Shown here: piece by piece, positions 47,363-57,081 of the stretch
How positions within the stretch are numbered: position 1 is the first letter of the stretch
How the letters are laid out: every line of letters begins with the position of its first letter
From: Belnapia mucosa
GTDB lineage: Bacteria > Pseudomonadota > Alphaproteobacteria > Acetobacterales > Acetobacteraceae
Assembly: GCF_016775475.1 (NCBI RefSeq)
Contig: NZ_JAEUXJ010000001.1
Coordinates: forward strand, 558,001-622,000
Length of the DNA stretch: 64,000 nt
Reading direction: 5' to 3'
Program-made: the position numbers and the translations under genes
Notes under the pieces: model-generated
Told to the model about the DNA's origin: nothing
The model's input: only the letters and a program-made list of their open reading frames with translations
The model's database searches: none

Positions 47363-48658
47363 ATGACCGCCTTGATCCAGGACCCTGGTCGCATCCGCGA
47401 CCTCGCCGCCGCCATGGAGGCCGGCAGCCTGACCTCCGAGGCGCTGGTCGAGCGCTGCCTCGCCCGCATCGCCGCGGTGGATGGCCAGGTCCGGGCCTGG
47501 GTGCATGTGCTGGCGGAGGAGGCGCTCGCCGCCGCCCGCGCCCTGGATGCCGAGCGGCGGTCAGGGCAGGTGCGCGGCCCGCTGCATGGCATCCCGGTCG
47601 GAGTGAAGGACGTCATCGATGTCACCGGCCTGCCAACCCGAGCCAATAGCCCGAGCCGGGCCGAGCTGCCGCCGGCGACCGCGGATGCGACGGTCGTCGC
47701 GCATCTGCGGGCGGCGGGGGCGGTGGTGCTCGGCAAGCTGCACACCACGGAATATGCCTATTTCAACAGCCTGCCGCCGACGCGGAATCCCTGGGACCTG
47801 ACGCGGACGGCGGGCGGTTCCTCCGCCGGCTCGGGGGCGGCGGTGGCGGCGGGGACGGTGCCGCTCGCGCTCGGCACCCAGACGGCGGGCAGCGTGAACC
47901 GGCCTGCGGCTTATACCGGCGTCGGGGCCTTCAAGCCCTCGACCCTGGCCATCGGCGGGACGGGGGTGCTGCCGCTCGCACCCTCCTTCGACACGGTCGG
48001 GACCTTCGGCGGCACCGCGCGCGATGCGGTGCTCTGCGCCGCGGGTTATGCGGCGGATCATCTCGGGCTGCGGGCGCCGGCGCCGGTGCGGCCGCGGATC
48101 GTGTTGCTCAATGACCCGATGATCACGGCCAAGGCGCAGCCGGGGACCGCATCGGCGGTGGCGGCGCTGGCGGCGCGGTTCGGCGCGGCGGGGCTGCCGG
48201 TGCGGGAGGCGACTTCGCCGGTGCGCCTCGAGGATGTGCTGGTGGTGCATCGCGGGGTGATGGTGGCGGAGCTTGGCCGCACTCATGCCCGGGCACCGCG
48301 GGATCTTGTCTCCGAACGGATCGGTGCGGATATCGAGGCGGGGCTGGCGATCGCCGAAGCGGACTACCTCGCTGGTCTTCGGCGGCTGGCCGAATTCCGC
48401 CGCGCTTTCTGGTCCTCCTTCGGGGCGGAGGACCTGCTGCTGTTGCCGGCCGCACCGGATGTGGCGCCGGGGCCGGAGACGACGGGCGATCCCTCCTTCG
48501 TCATCCCGCTCACCGCGCTCGGCGGGCCGATCGCCACGCTGCGGGCCGGGATGGATGGTGCGCTGCCGGTCGGGGCGCTGCTGACCGGCGCGCCGGGGGC
48601 GGATGCGCGGCTGGCCGGTTTCCTGCTCTCCGATCTCGGCAATGAACTGGACCTCTAG
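47363..48658 (+). CDS. Amidase-signature family hydrolase
   Basis: 431 residues with the Ser-cisSer-Lys triad: K82 (VGVKDV), cis-Ser in GGSSAGSG at about 154, nucleophile S177 (TQTAGSVNRPA). AGGAGGG precedes the ATG at 47363. AS enzymes of this size hydrolyse amides, half-amides or carbamoyl compounds. It is divergent from the imidase-type gene across 192 bases and may complete the same pathway by hydrolysing the half-amide product (inference). Confidence 0.88.
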   Translation: MTALIQDPGRIRDLAAAMEAGSLTSEALVERCLARIAAVDGQVRAWVHVLAEEALAAARALDAERRSGQVRGPLHGIPVGVKDVIDVTGLPTRANSPSRAELPPATADATVVAHLRAAGAVVLGKLHTTEYAYFNSLPPTRNPWDLTRTAGGSSAGSGAAVAAGTVPLALGTQTAGSVNRPAAYTGVGAFKPSTLAIGGTGVLPLAPSFDTVGTFGGTARDAVLCAAGYAADHLGLRAPAPVRPRIVLLNDPMITAKAQPGTASAVAALAARFGAAGLPVREATSPVRLEDVLVVHRGVMVAELGRTHARAPRDLVSERIGADIEAGLAIAEADYLAGLRRLAEFRRAFWSSFGAEDLLLLPAAPDVAPGPETTGDPSFVIPLTALGGPIATLRAGMDGALPVGALLTGAPGADARLAGFLLSDLGNELDL

Positions 48659-48691
48659 CCGCAACGGTCGCAGGTGGCGCAGCATGCCGGC

Positions 48692-50023
48692 ATGAGCAGC
48701 GATCCGACCTCCCTCGCCGGCAAGGAATTCCCGCTGCGGGGGCGCTTCGCCACCGTGGTGGTCGGCGCCGGGGAGGCCGGCATCACCGCCGCCCTGGCCG
48801 CGGCCGAGGCGGGGCAATCGGTGCTGCTGGTGGATGAGCATCCGCTCGATCCGGGGCTGATGGGCATGGACATCCCCTGGCTCTTCGGCGGCCGGCTGGA
48901 TGCCGCCGTGCAGAACCAGGCGCGGATGGAGGAGCGGATCGTCGCCGCTCGGCCGGGGCTGGAGGCGGCAATGTCGGCGGGGGTGGAGGTGGCGCTCGGC
49001 ACCTCCGCCTGGGGCGGCTTCCTCCGCAGCGCATCGAGCCGGGCGCTGGCCGGGCCGATGCTGGGGCTGGCCGATAGGCGCAGCGCCTGGCTGGTCGGCT
49101 TCGAGAGGATCGTTGTGGCCACCGGCGCGCGCGACGTGGTGGTGCCGCTGCCGGGCTGGACCCTGCCTGGGGTGATGGGCGCGCGCGGCTTCGACGCGGC
49201 GCTGCGGCTCTATGGCGCCTTCGCCGGGCAGCGGATCGCGGTGCTGGGTGGCGGCGTGCTGGCCGCCGGCGTGGCGGCCGCCGCCCGTGCCGCCGGGATC
49301 GGGATCGCGGCGGAGATCTGCGCGGCTGCGCCGCTCCGCATCGAGGGCGCGGTGGAGGTGGAGGGCATCGCCTGGCAGGAGGGCGGCGCCTGGCGCCAGG
49401 CGGCCTGCGACACGGTGGTGATGGCCATCGATACGGTCCCCAATCTCGAACTGCCCGACCTGCTCGGCTGCCCGATCCGCTGGGACCCGGCGCGCGGCGG
49501 CTTCGTGCCGGAGGCGATGCCGGGCGTGCAGGTGGTGGGCGATGCCGCCGGCACGGCGCCCATGGCGCGCGCCGGCTGGATGGCGGCCGCTTTGGCCGAG
49601 CCGCACGCGGTTGTCTGCGCCTGCGAGGAGGTGCTGGCCGGCGACCTCCGCGCGCTCCGCCCGCCACGCTATCTGGGCGCTGAGGGGCCGGAGGCGGGGC
49701 TGGCCGCGCTCGGGCCGCTGAACCAGGACCAGGTGAAGCGGCTGACCCGCGCCGGCATGGGCGCCTGTCAGGGGCGGCGCTGCCGCGATGCAGTGCATGC
49801 GCTGGTCTCGGCGGAGCGGGTGGCGCCGCATGCCAGCCACCGCGCACCGCTGCGGCCGCTGCCGCTCTCGGTCCTGGCGGCGCTGGAGGAAGACCCGGCG
49901 CTGCGGGCCAATTGGACCGGCTGGTTCGGCATCGCCGCGCAATGGCTGCCGCATTGGGAGCCGGTGCCGGAGCATCCGGAATTCATCGGCGGCCGGCTGA
50001 CGGCCGAGGATGCCGGGAAATGA
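48692..50023 (+). CDS. FAD oxidoreductase with BFD-type [2Fe-2S] domain (HcnB/OoxA-like)
   Basis: 443 residues. N-terminal FAD fold (VVVGAGEAGITAALAAAEAG), a second nucleotide fold near the middle (IAVLGGGVLAAGVAAAARAAG), and a C-terminal BFD-like Fe-S motif C309, C311, C359, C364. This is the alpha-type subunit found with HcnC/OoxB in opine, cyanide or amino-acid dehydrogenases. ATG 48692 is chosen over GTG 48674. The small ferredoxin subunit that usually accompanies HcnB is not adjacent. Overlaps the next gene by 4 bases. Confidence 0.87.
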   Translation: MSSDPTSLAGKEFPLRGRFATVVVGAGEAGITAALAAAEAGQSVLLVDEHPLDPGLMGMDIPWLFGGRLDAAVQNQARMEERIVAARPGLEAAMSAGVEVALGTSAWGGFLRSASSRALAGPMLGLADRRSAWLVGFERIVVATGARDVVVPLPGWTLPGVMGARGFDAALRLYGAFAGQRIAVLGGGVLAAGVAAAARAAGIGIAAEICAAAPLRIEGAVEVEGIAWQEGGAWRQAACDTVVMAIDTVPNLELPDLLGCPIRWDPARGGFVPEAMPGVQVVGDAAGTAPMARAGWMAAALAEPHAVVCACEEVLAGDLRALRPPRYLGAEGPEAGLAALGPLNQDQVKRLTRAGMGACQGRRCRDAVHALVSAERVAPHASHRAPLRPLPLSVLAALEEDPALRANWTGWFGIAAQWLPHWEPVPEHPEFIGGRLTAEDAGK

Positions 50024-51147
50024 TCGTCATTGTCGGCGGCGGCGTCACCGGCCTCTCCACCGCCTTCTGGCTCTCGCGCCAGGGCCATCCGGTGACGGTG
50101 GTGGAGAAGGGCATCCTCGGCTGGGAGGCGAGCGGCCGGAATGGCGGCGGCTGCACCCATCCCTACAGCCCGCTCTTCCGCGAGGAGCAGCGCCTCTGGC
50201 CGATGATGGACGAGATGCTGGGCCACCCGACCGAATGGCGGCCCTTCCGCATCAAGGTGGCGCTGGATGAGGGACAGCTCGACCGCCTCTGGAAAAGCAC
50301 CCGCCTCGCCACCGACCAGGGCTTCGCGGCGGAGGCGCTGGACCGGGCGCAACTGCGGGAGCTCTGCCCCTGGGTCGGCCCGGCGGCGATCGGCGGCATC
50401 TTCTGGCGCTATGGCGGCCACGCCAATCCGCAGCGCACCTCCCAGGCCTATGCCTGGGCGGTGGAGCGGCAGGGCGGGCGCATCCTGCAACACACCACCG
50501 TCACCGGCCTGCGGCTGGCGGGCGGCCGTGCCGTCGCGGTCGAAACCAGCGCCGGCGAGATCGGCTGCGATGCGGTGGTGCTGGCCGCCGGGCCACATAC
50601 GGCGCAGCTTGCAGAACGCTTCGGCCATCGCATCCCGGTCGCACCGGCCCGAGCCGAGATCATGGTGACGGAGCCCCTGCCGCTGCTGGCGCATGGCGGG
50701 ATCGACGGCAACGGGCTCTATGGCCGGCAGACGCTGCGCGGCAACCTCGCCTATGGCGGGGGGCCGCATGAATGGCTCGACCTCGATGGCGATGCGACGC
50801 CGCGCGCGGTGAACACGCCGGTCGTTGCCAGCCTCGCCCGTCGCCTGGCCGAGATGTTCCCCGGCGCCGCCCATGCACGGGTGATCCGTAGCTGGGGCGG
50901 CATCATCGAGAACACGCCGGACGGGCGGCCTATCCTCGACCGGCTGACCGACCCGGACAATGTCGTGGTGGCGACCATGTCCTCGGTCGGCTTCGGCCTC
51001 TCGCCTGCTTCAGGGCGCGCCATCGCCCAGCTGGTCGCGCAGGGCGCATGCGACTTCGCCGACCTGTCGCAGCTGAAGGCCGCCCGCTTCGGCAACCTGC
51101 CGCTCGACTGGCGCGCCCGGCAGGGCTGGGAGGCCCTGCCGCTATAG
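50020..51147 (+). CDS. DAO-type FAD-dependent amine oxidoreductase (HcnC/OoxB-like)
   Basis: 375 residues, single FAD fold (IVGGGVTGLSTAFWLSRQG) with the DAO pattern GRNGGGC and a C-terminal TPDGRPIL block. It oxidises an amine, imine or amino acid and passes electrons to the Fe-S subunit encoded upstream (ATGA overlap). The substrate may be an N-alkylated amino acid or opine. Convergent with the dpp-sox operon, 6 bases apart. Confidence 0.88.
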   Translation: MIVIVGGGVTGLSTAFWLSRQGHPVTVVEKGILGWEASGRNGGGCTHPYSPLFREEQRLWPMMDEMLGHPTEWRPFRIKVALDEGQLDRLWKSTRLATDQGFAAEALDRAQLRELCPWVGPAAIGGIFWRYGGHANPQRTSQAYAWAVERQGGRILQHTTVTGLRLAGGRAVAVETSAGEIGCDAVVLAAGPHTAQLAERFGHRIPVAPARAEIMVTEPLPLLAHGGIDGNGLYGRQTLRGNLAYGGGPHEWLDLDGDATPRAVNTPVVASLARRLAEMFPGAAHARVIRSWGGIIENTPDGRPILDRLTDPDNVVVATMSSVGFGLSPASGRAIAQLVAQGACDFADLSQLKAARFGNLPLDWRARQGWEALPL

Positions 51148-51153
51148 CCAGGG

Positions 51154-52773
51154 CTATGCCCAGCTCCAGCTCTGCACGTTCCAGGTGATATCCGTCACAT
51201 ACTGGTTCGCCACCGGCCCCTGGAGCTGCTTCCGCTTGAGGTGCCCCTGCACGGAGCCGCCCTGCGCCGCGAAGGGCACTTCCTCATGCAGGATGGCCTG
51301 GATCTGCCGATAGGTGGCGACACGGTCGGCCTGCTCGGTCTGGGTGACGCCGAGTTCGAGCAGGCGGTCCACCTCCGGGTTCTCGTACTGGACGTAATTG
51401 CTGCCCTGCCTGTGCTTGGCCGGGATCATCCGCGAATGGGTGCGGGCGGTGTAGTCCGGGTCGAGCCCGACCGTCGGGTCCCAGGCGACGAAGAGCGTGT
51501 CGAACCGGCTCTGCGTGGTGTATTCGCCCCAGACGACCGAGGCCGGCATGTTGCGGATCTCCATCTCCACGCCGATGCGCTTCCAATTCTGCTGGAACAG
51601 CGCCTGGCAGCCCTGCCGGGCGATGTTGCCGGCGGTGGTGGACATGGTGAATTTCAGCGCCACGCCATCCTTCTGGCGGATGCCATCCGGCCCGCGGCGC
51701 CAGCCGGCCTCGTCCAGCAGCCGCTCGGCGCCGGCGGGGTCGGCCGTGTAGTCCTTCAGCTCGGTGTTGTAGGCCCAGTGGGTTGGCTGCAGGTAGGACA
51801 GGCTGCGCGGCCAGGTGCCGAAATAGATGTCGTCGATCGACTTCTGCATCTCCAGCGCCATGGTCAGCGCCTTGCGTACCCTCGGGTCGCTGAATTGCGG
51901 CTTGCCGCAATTATAGTAGACGAATTGCACGTTCGGCGTCGGGAAGCTGAAGAAGTCGCGGTCCGGCAGGGCGCGCGCCTCCGGCCAGCGATCATTCGGC
52001 ACGCCGGAGAGGGCGAAGTGGTCCACCTCGCCGGTGCGCGCCTGGCCATAGGCCACCTGCTGGTCGGGCACGAATTTATGGATGAACTGCCGGATCCGCG
52101 GGGCACCGCGATGGTAGTTCGGGTTGCGCTCATAGACCATGTGGCTGCCGGCGGTGCGGCTGCGCAGCAGGTAGGGCCCGGTGCCGACCGGGTTGCCGTT
52201 GAAGGCCGCCGTCTGTACCGAGACCTCCTTCGACAGGATGTGCATCGGCACGATATGCATGTTCTGCCAGGCCCAGAGGAAGGGCACGAAGGGCTTCGAC
52301 AGCTCCATCTCGATGGTGAAGTCGTCCCTGACCCGGAAAGCCTTGATGAGGTCGAAGCCGGAGCGCGACCGCACCGCGACGGCCGGGTTCATGATGGTCT
52401 GGTAGGTGAACTCGACATCCTTCGCGGTGAAGGGCGCCCCGTCGCTCCACTTCACGTCCCGCTTCAGGTTGACCGTCCAGGTCAGGCCATCGGGCGAGAT
52501 GCCGCCATTGGCGCGGCTCGGCACCTGCACGGCGAGGTTCGGGATGAACTCGCCCCGCTCGTTCACGTCCCACAGCGCATCGAAGAGGCAGGCCTCCGGC
52601 ACGTTCTCCGTGCCGGCATTGACGTAGAGCAGCGGGTTGAACTGCACCGGCTCCTGCGTCATCGCCAGGATGACGCGGTCCCGGTTCAGGGACTGCGCCT
52701 GGATCGCCGGCGCGGCGAGCAGGCCGGCACCTGTCACCAACAGGCCGCGGCGCGGCAGAATGAACCCTGTCAT
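51154..52773 (-). CDS. dppA: ABC transporter substrate-binding protein, family 5 (DppA-like)
   Basis: 539 residues, leader LPRRGLLVTGAGLLAAP, ending PAIQAQ. Family 5 blocks: LLYVNAGTE, LTWTVNLKRDVKWSDGAPFTAKDVEFTY, VGTGPYLL. ATG 52773 preceded by GGGAGA; the 36 extra bases upstream are rejected. Last gene of soxBDAG-dppDFBC-dppA, so the message places the binding protein at the 3' end, the opposite of many importer operons. Confidence 0.9.
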   Translation of the reverse strand: MTGFILPRRGLLVTGAGLLAAPAIQAQSLNRDRVILAMTQEPVQFNPLLYVNAGTENVPEACLFDALWDVNERGEFIPNLAVQVPSRANGGISPDGLTWTVNLKRDVKWSDGAPFTAKDVEFTYQTIMNPAVAVRSRSGFDLIKAFRVRDDFTIEMELSKPFVPFLWAWQNMHIVPMHILSKEVSVQTAAFNGNPVGTGPYLLRSRTAGSHMVYERNPNYHRGAPRIRQFIHKFVPDQQVAYGQARTGEVDHFALSGVPNDRWPEARALPDRDFFSFPTPNVQFVYYNCGKPQFSDPRVRKALTMALEMQKSIDDIYFGTWPRSLSYLQPTHWAYNTELKDYTADPAGAERLLDEAGWRRGPDGIRQKDGVALKFTMSTTAGNIARQGCQALFQQNWKRIGVEMEIRNMPASVVWGEYTTQSRFDTLFVAWDPTVGLDPDYTARTHSRMIPAKHRQGSNYVQYENPEVDRLLELGVTQTEQADRVATYRQIQAILHEEVPFAAQGGSVQGHLKRKQLQGPVANQYVTDITWNVQSWSWA

Positions 52774-52818
52774 GCCCTGTCTCCCGTTAAAGCGTGACTC
52801 ACGCGACAAAACAGCGGT

Positions 52819-53667
52819 CTAACGGTCCATGCGCAGGCGCGGGTCGAGCGCGTCGCGCAGCCCGTCGCCGAGGAAGTTGAACCCCATCACCGTGAGCGTA
52901 ATGGCCGCGCCCGGCAGGATCGCCAGCCAGGGAACGGTATCGAGATAGCCCTGTGCATTGGTCAGCATATTGCCCCAGCTCGCCAGCGGCGGCTGCACGC
53001 CATAGCCGAGATAGCTGATATAGCTCTCCATCAGCACCGCGCTGGCCACCTTCAGCGTCGCGGCGACGAGGATGGGCGCGGCGGCATTCGGCAGCAGCTC
53101 CCGCAGCATGATCCGCGCCGGGGAGGCGCCGAGCGCCCGGGCGGCGGCGATGAAATCCTGCTCCTTCAACTGCAGGATCTCGGCGCGGACGATGCGGCTG
53201 ACCTCCATCCAGGAGGTGAGGCCGATGACCAGCGAGATCGAGAGCAGCGTCGGCGGGACAAAGGCGGCGACCACCAGCAGCAGGAAGACCTGCGGGAAGC
53301 AGAGCATGGTATCGACGAAACGCATCAGCAGCGTGTCGATGAAGCCACCGAGATAGCCGGCCAGGATGCCGATCAGGGCGCCGGTCAGCACCGTCGTCAC
53401 CATGGCGACGATGCCGACCGTCAGCGAGACGCGGCCCCCATAAAGCAGGCGTGAGAGCGTGTCCCGCCCCAGCTCATCGGTGCCGAGCGGGAAGGCGGGG
53501 CGGGCGAAGGGCGCCAGGAAGCGGGCACTGGTATCGAGCAGCGTCGGGTCCTGCGGCGCGACCCAGGGGGCGAAGAGCGCGGCGGCCAGCAGCAGCGCTA
53601 CGACCAAGCCCCCGGCCAGGGCCAACCGATGCCGTCGGAAGCGCCGCCAAGCGCCCCCCCGCATCAC
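52819..53667 (-). CDS. dppC: Peptide-type ABC permease DppC
   Basis: 282 residues, six helices; DELGRDTLSRLLYGGRVSL and the EAA loop DFIAAARALGASPARIMLRELLPN define DppC. Overlaps dppB by 4 bases; 45 bases before dppA. Confidence 0.93.
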   Translation of the reverse strand: MMRGGAWRRFRRHRLALAGGLVVALLLAAALFAPWVAPQDPTLLDTSARFLAPFARPAFPLGTDELGRDTLSRLLYGGRVSLTVGIVAMVTTVLTGALIGILAGYLGGFIDTLLMRFVDTMLCFPQVFLLLVVAAFVPPTLLSISLVIGLTSWMEVSRIVRAEILQLKEQDFIAAARALGASPARIMLRELLPNAAAPILVAATLKVASAVLMESYISYLGYGVQPPLASWGNMLTNAQGYLDTVPWLAILPGAAITLTVMGFNFLGDGLRDALDPRLRMDR

Positions 53668-54610
53668 AGCCTGACCCTTGGGTCGACCGCCGCGATGGCG
53701 ATATCGGCAATCAGGTTGCCGGCGATGACGAAGAGGGCGGTGAACATCATCAGCCCCATCAGCACCGGGTATTCCTTCATCCCCAGCGCATCGACGAAAA
53801 GCCGTCCCATCCCCGGCCAGCCGAAGATCGTCTCCGTCACCAGCGCACCGGAGAACAGGAAAGGCAGCTCGACGCCGAGCAGCGCGATCAGCGGCTTCGC
53901 CGCATTGGGCAGGGCGTGGCGCAGCAGCCGGGCCCGCAGCGGCATGCCCTTGGCCCGCGCCGTCCGCATGAAGTCCTGGCCCAGCACTTCGAGGAAGGCG
54001 CTGCGAGCATAGCGGCTCCAGGTCGCGGTGATGACGAGGGCCAGCACCATCACCGGCAGCACCAGATGCCGCAGGAGGGAAAGCGGATCGCCCTCCTCGC
54101 CCAGTTCATACATGCCGCCCGAGGGCAGCCAGCGCAGCTCGATGGCGAAGATCCAGATCGCCATCAGCCCGAACCAGAAGGTCGGAAAGGAGAGGGCGAA
54201 GAGCGCCCCGCTGGTCGCCAGCGCGTCGAAGACGCTGTAGCGCCTCACAGCGCCGAGCAGCCCGATGCCGAGGCCGAGCAGGATGGCGATGGCCAACGCG
54301 CTGCCCATCAGCAGCAGCGTCGCCGGGAGGCGTTCCAGGATCGTCGCCAGCACCGGCCTGCCGCCGAAGAAGGTCGTGCCCCAATCGCCGGTGGCGAGAC
54401 CCGTCGCCCATTTCAGGTATTGCACCGGCACCGGCTGGTCGAGGCCGAAGACCGCCTTGATGCGCTCGATATCCTGCACCTGGATCGAGGGGTTCAGCGT
54501 GTAGATCGCAAGTGGCCCGCCCGGCGCCAGATGCATCAGCCCGAAGCCGATGAGCGAGACGCCGACCAGCAGCGGCACGGCCTGGGCGAGGCGGCGCAGG
54601 ATGAAGCGGA

Positions 54611-54614
<4 letters not shown>
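53664..54614 (-). CDS. dppB: Peptide-type ABC permease DppB
   Basis: 316 residues starting MIRFILRRLAQAVPLLVGVSLI, the standard DppB N-terminus; EAA loop DFMRTARAKGMPLRARLLRHALPN, C-terminus VDPRVRL. Overlaps dppF by 4 bases (ATGA). Confidence 0.94.
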
Positions 54615-55547
<933 letters not shown>

Positions 55548-55555
<8 letters not shown>

Positions 55556-56531
55556 GCAGCGGGTTCCAGCAGGCCGCCGCATGGGGCTCACCGAGCAGGG
55601 GCGGTGCCTCCGCCACGCAGCCGGAGATGACGCGGGTGCAGCGCGGGGCGAAGGCGCAGCCGCGCGGACGGTCGCCAGCGCCGGGCACCATCCCGGGAAT
55701 CTCCGGCAGCCATGGCTCCGGCTCCTCCCGGATGCGCGGCAGGCTGGCGAGCAAGCCGGCGGTATAGGGATGGCGCGGCGCGGTGAAGATCGCCTCGACC
55801 GGCCCGGTCTCGACGATGCGGCCGGCATACATGACCGCGACGCGATGGGCATTCTCTTCCACCACCGCCAGGTCATGGGTGATGAGCAGCACCGCCGTCC
55901 CCATATCCCGCTGCAACTCGCGGAGCAATTCGAGGATCTGCGCCTGCACCGTGACGTCGAGGGCGGTGGTCGGCTCATCGGCGATCAGCAGGGCAGGGCG
56001 GCAGGCCAGCGCGATGGCGATCATCGCCCGCTGCCGCATGCCGCCGCTCAGCTCATGCGGCCAGGCGCGGGCCTGGCGTGCGGGGTCGGGCAGGCCGACC
56101 AGGCGCAGCATTTCCTCCGCCCGCGCTGCCGCCTCGGCGCGGAAGAGGCCGAGATGGCGCCGCAGCGGCTCGGCGATCTGCGCGCCGATGCGCATCACCG
56201 GGTTGAGCGAGGTCATCGGCTCCTGGAAGACCATCGAGAGGCGATGGCCGCGCAGCGCCGCCATGGCGCCTTCCGGCAGGCGCATCAGATCCTCGCCGTC
56301 CAGCAGCACCTCGCCGGTGGGCAGGCGGGAGAGGGGCGGCTCCAGCAGGCGCATCAGCGCCATCGCCGTCATGGTCTTGCCGCTGCCGCTCTCGCCGACC
56401 AGGCCGAGCGTCTCGCCGCGATCGAGGTCGAAGGAAATGCCGTCCACCGCGCGCAGCAGATGCGGCGGGTCGGGGATATGGACCGCCAGCTCGCGCACGG
56501 CGAGCAGCGGCGCGGCTTCAGCCGGGGGCAT
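55548..56531 (-). CDS. dppD: Peptide-type ABC ATPase DppD
   Basis: 327 residues: Walker [10 protein letters not shown], signature LSGGMRQR, Walker [14 protein letters not shown]-loop THDLAVV, C-terminal Cys pattern [17 protein letters not shown]. Overlaps soxG by 14 bases, the join between the oxidase and importer halves of the operon. Confidence 0.94.
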
Positions 56532-57081
56532 AACCGTATTCGGCCGCAGCGGAGGCCAGCGCGTCCAGCAGATTCGCCGCCAGCGTCGAGAAGACGATCA
56601 GCTCGAAAGCCTCCGGCTCGGCCTGGTGCAGCAGGCAGGCGAGATGCGCGACCTGGGTGGCGGCAACGCGGCCCGGGCCGAAGATGCGCGGATGCAGGTC
56701 GATGCGGCAGAGCTTGGCCAGTACCGCGCGCGACTTGGCACCCGCGAGGCGGATGGTGCAGCGGCCATGGCTCTGATCGACCAGCGCCGCGGCGGGGGCG
56801 AGAGGCGCGGCGCGGGTCAGCAGCGCGCCCTCGCCATCCCAGGGGGCGGAGAGCAGCCAGCCGCGCGGTTGCATCCAGAGCGCGGTGATGCCCGCTGTCT
56901 CGGCGCTTTCGCCCGGCCCCGGCAGGGCGAAGCCGAGGCCGGTGGGATCGGCGCCGTGCCGCGCCGTCACCTGCACCAGTTCCCGCCGCGGCAGACCAAG
57001 GCGCAGTGGATCGGGGCCGGGCAGGGGCGCCGGCATCAGCCCCGCCAGCGGATGCAGGGGCTCAACCGCGGACACGGGCAT
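56518..57081 (-). CDS. soxG: Sarcosine oxidase gamma subunit
   Basis: 187 residues, the small gamma subunit of heterotetrameric sarcosine oxidase; blocks [14 protein letters not shown] and [15 protein letters not shown]. Position after soxA supports the call. The ATG at 57081 overlaps soxA by 20 bases; a GTG at 57075 is possible. Confidence 0.87.
   Translation of the reverse strand: MPVSAVEPLHPLAGLMPAPLPGPDPLRLGLPRRELVQVTARHGADPTGLGFALPGPGESAETAGITALWMQPRGWLLSAPWDGEGALLTRAAPLAPAAALVDQSHGRCTIRLAGAKSRAVLAKLCRIDLHPRIFGPGRVAATQVAHLACLLHQAEPEAFELIVFSTLAANLLDALASAAAEYGYAPG

Noticed and set aside
47561..49975. 804-codon open frame antisense to the amidase and flavoprotein genes
   Set aside because: It crosses two recognised genes on the other strand; composition is Arg/His/Pro-rich noise of GC-rich DNA.
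48692..51147. Hydrogen cyanide synthase (hcnBC)
   Set aside because: The two flavoproteins match in type, but the small ferredoxin gene hcnA is not adjacent and the context is catabolic; a generic opine or amino-acid dehydrogenase is safer.
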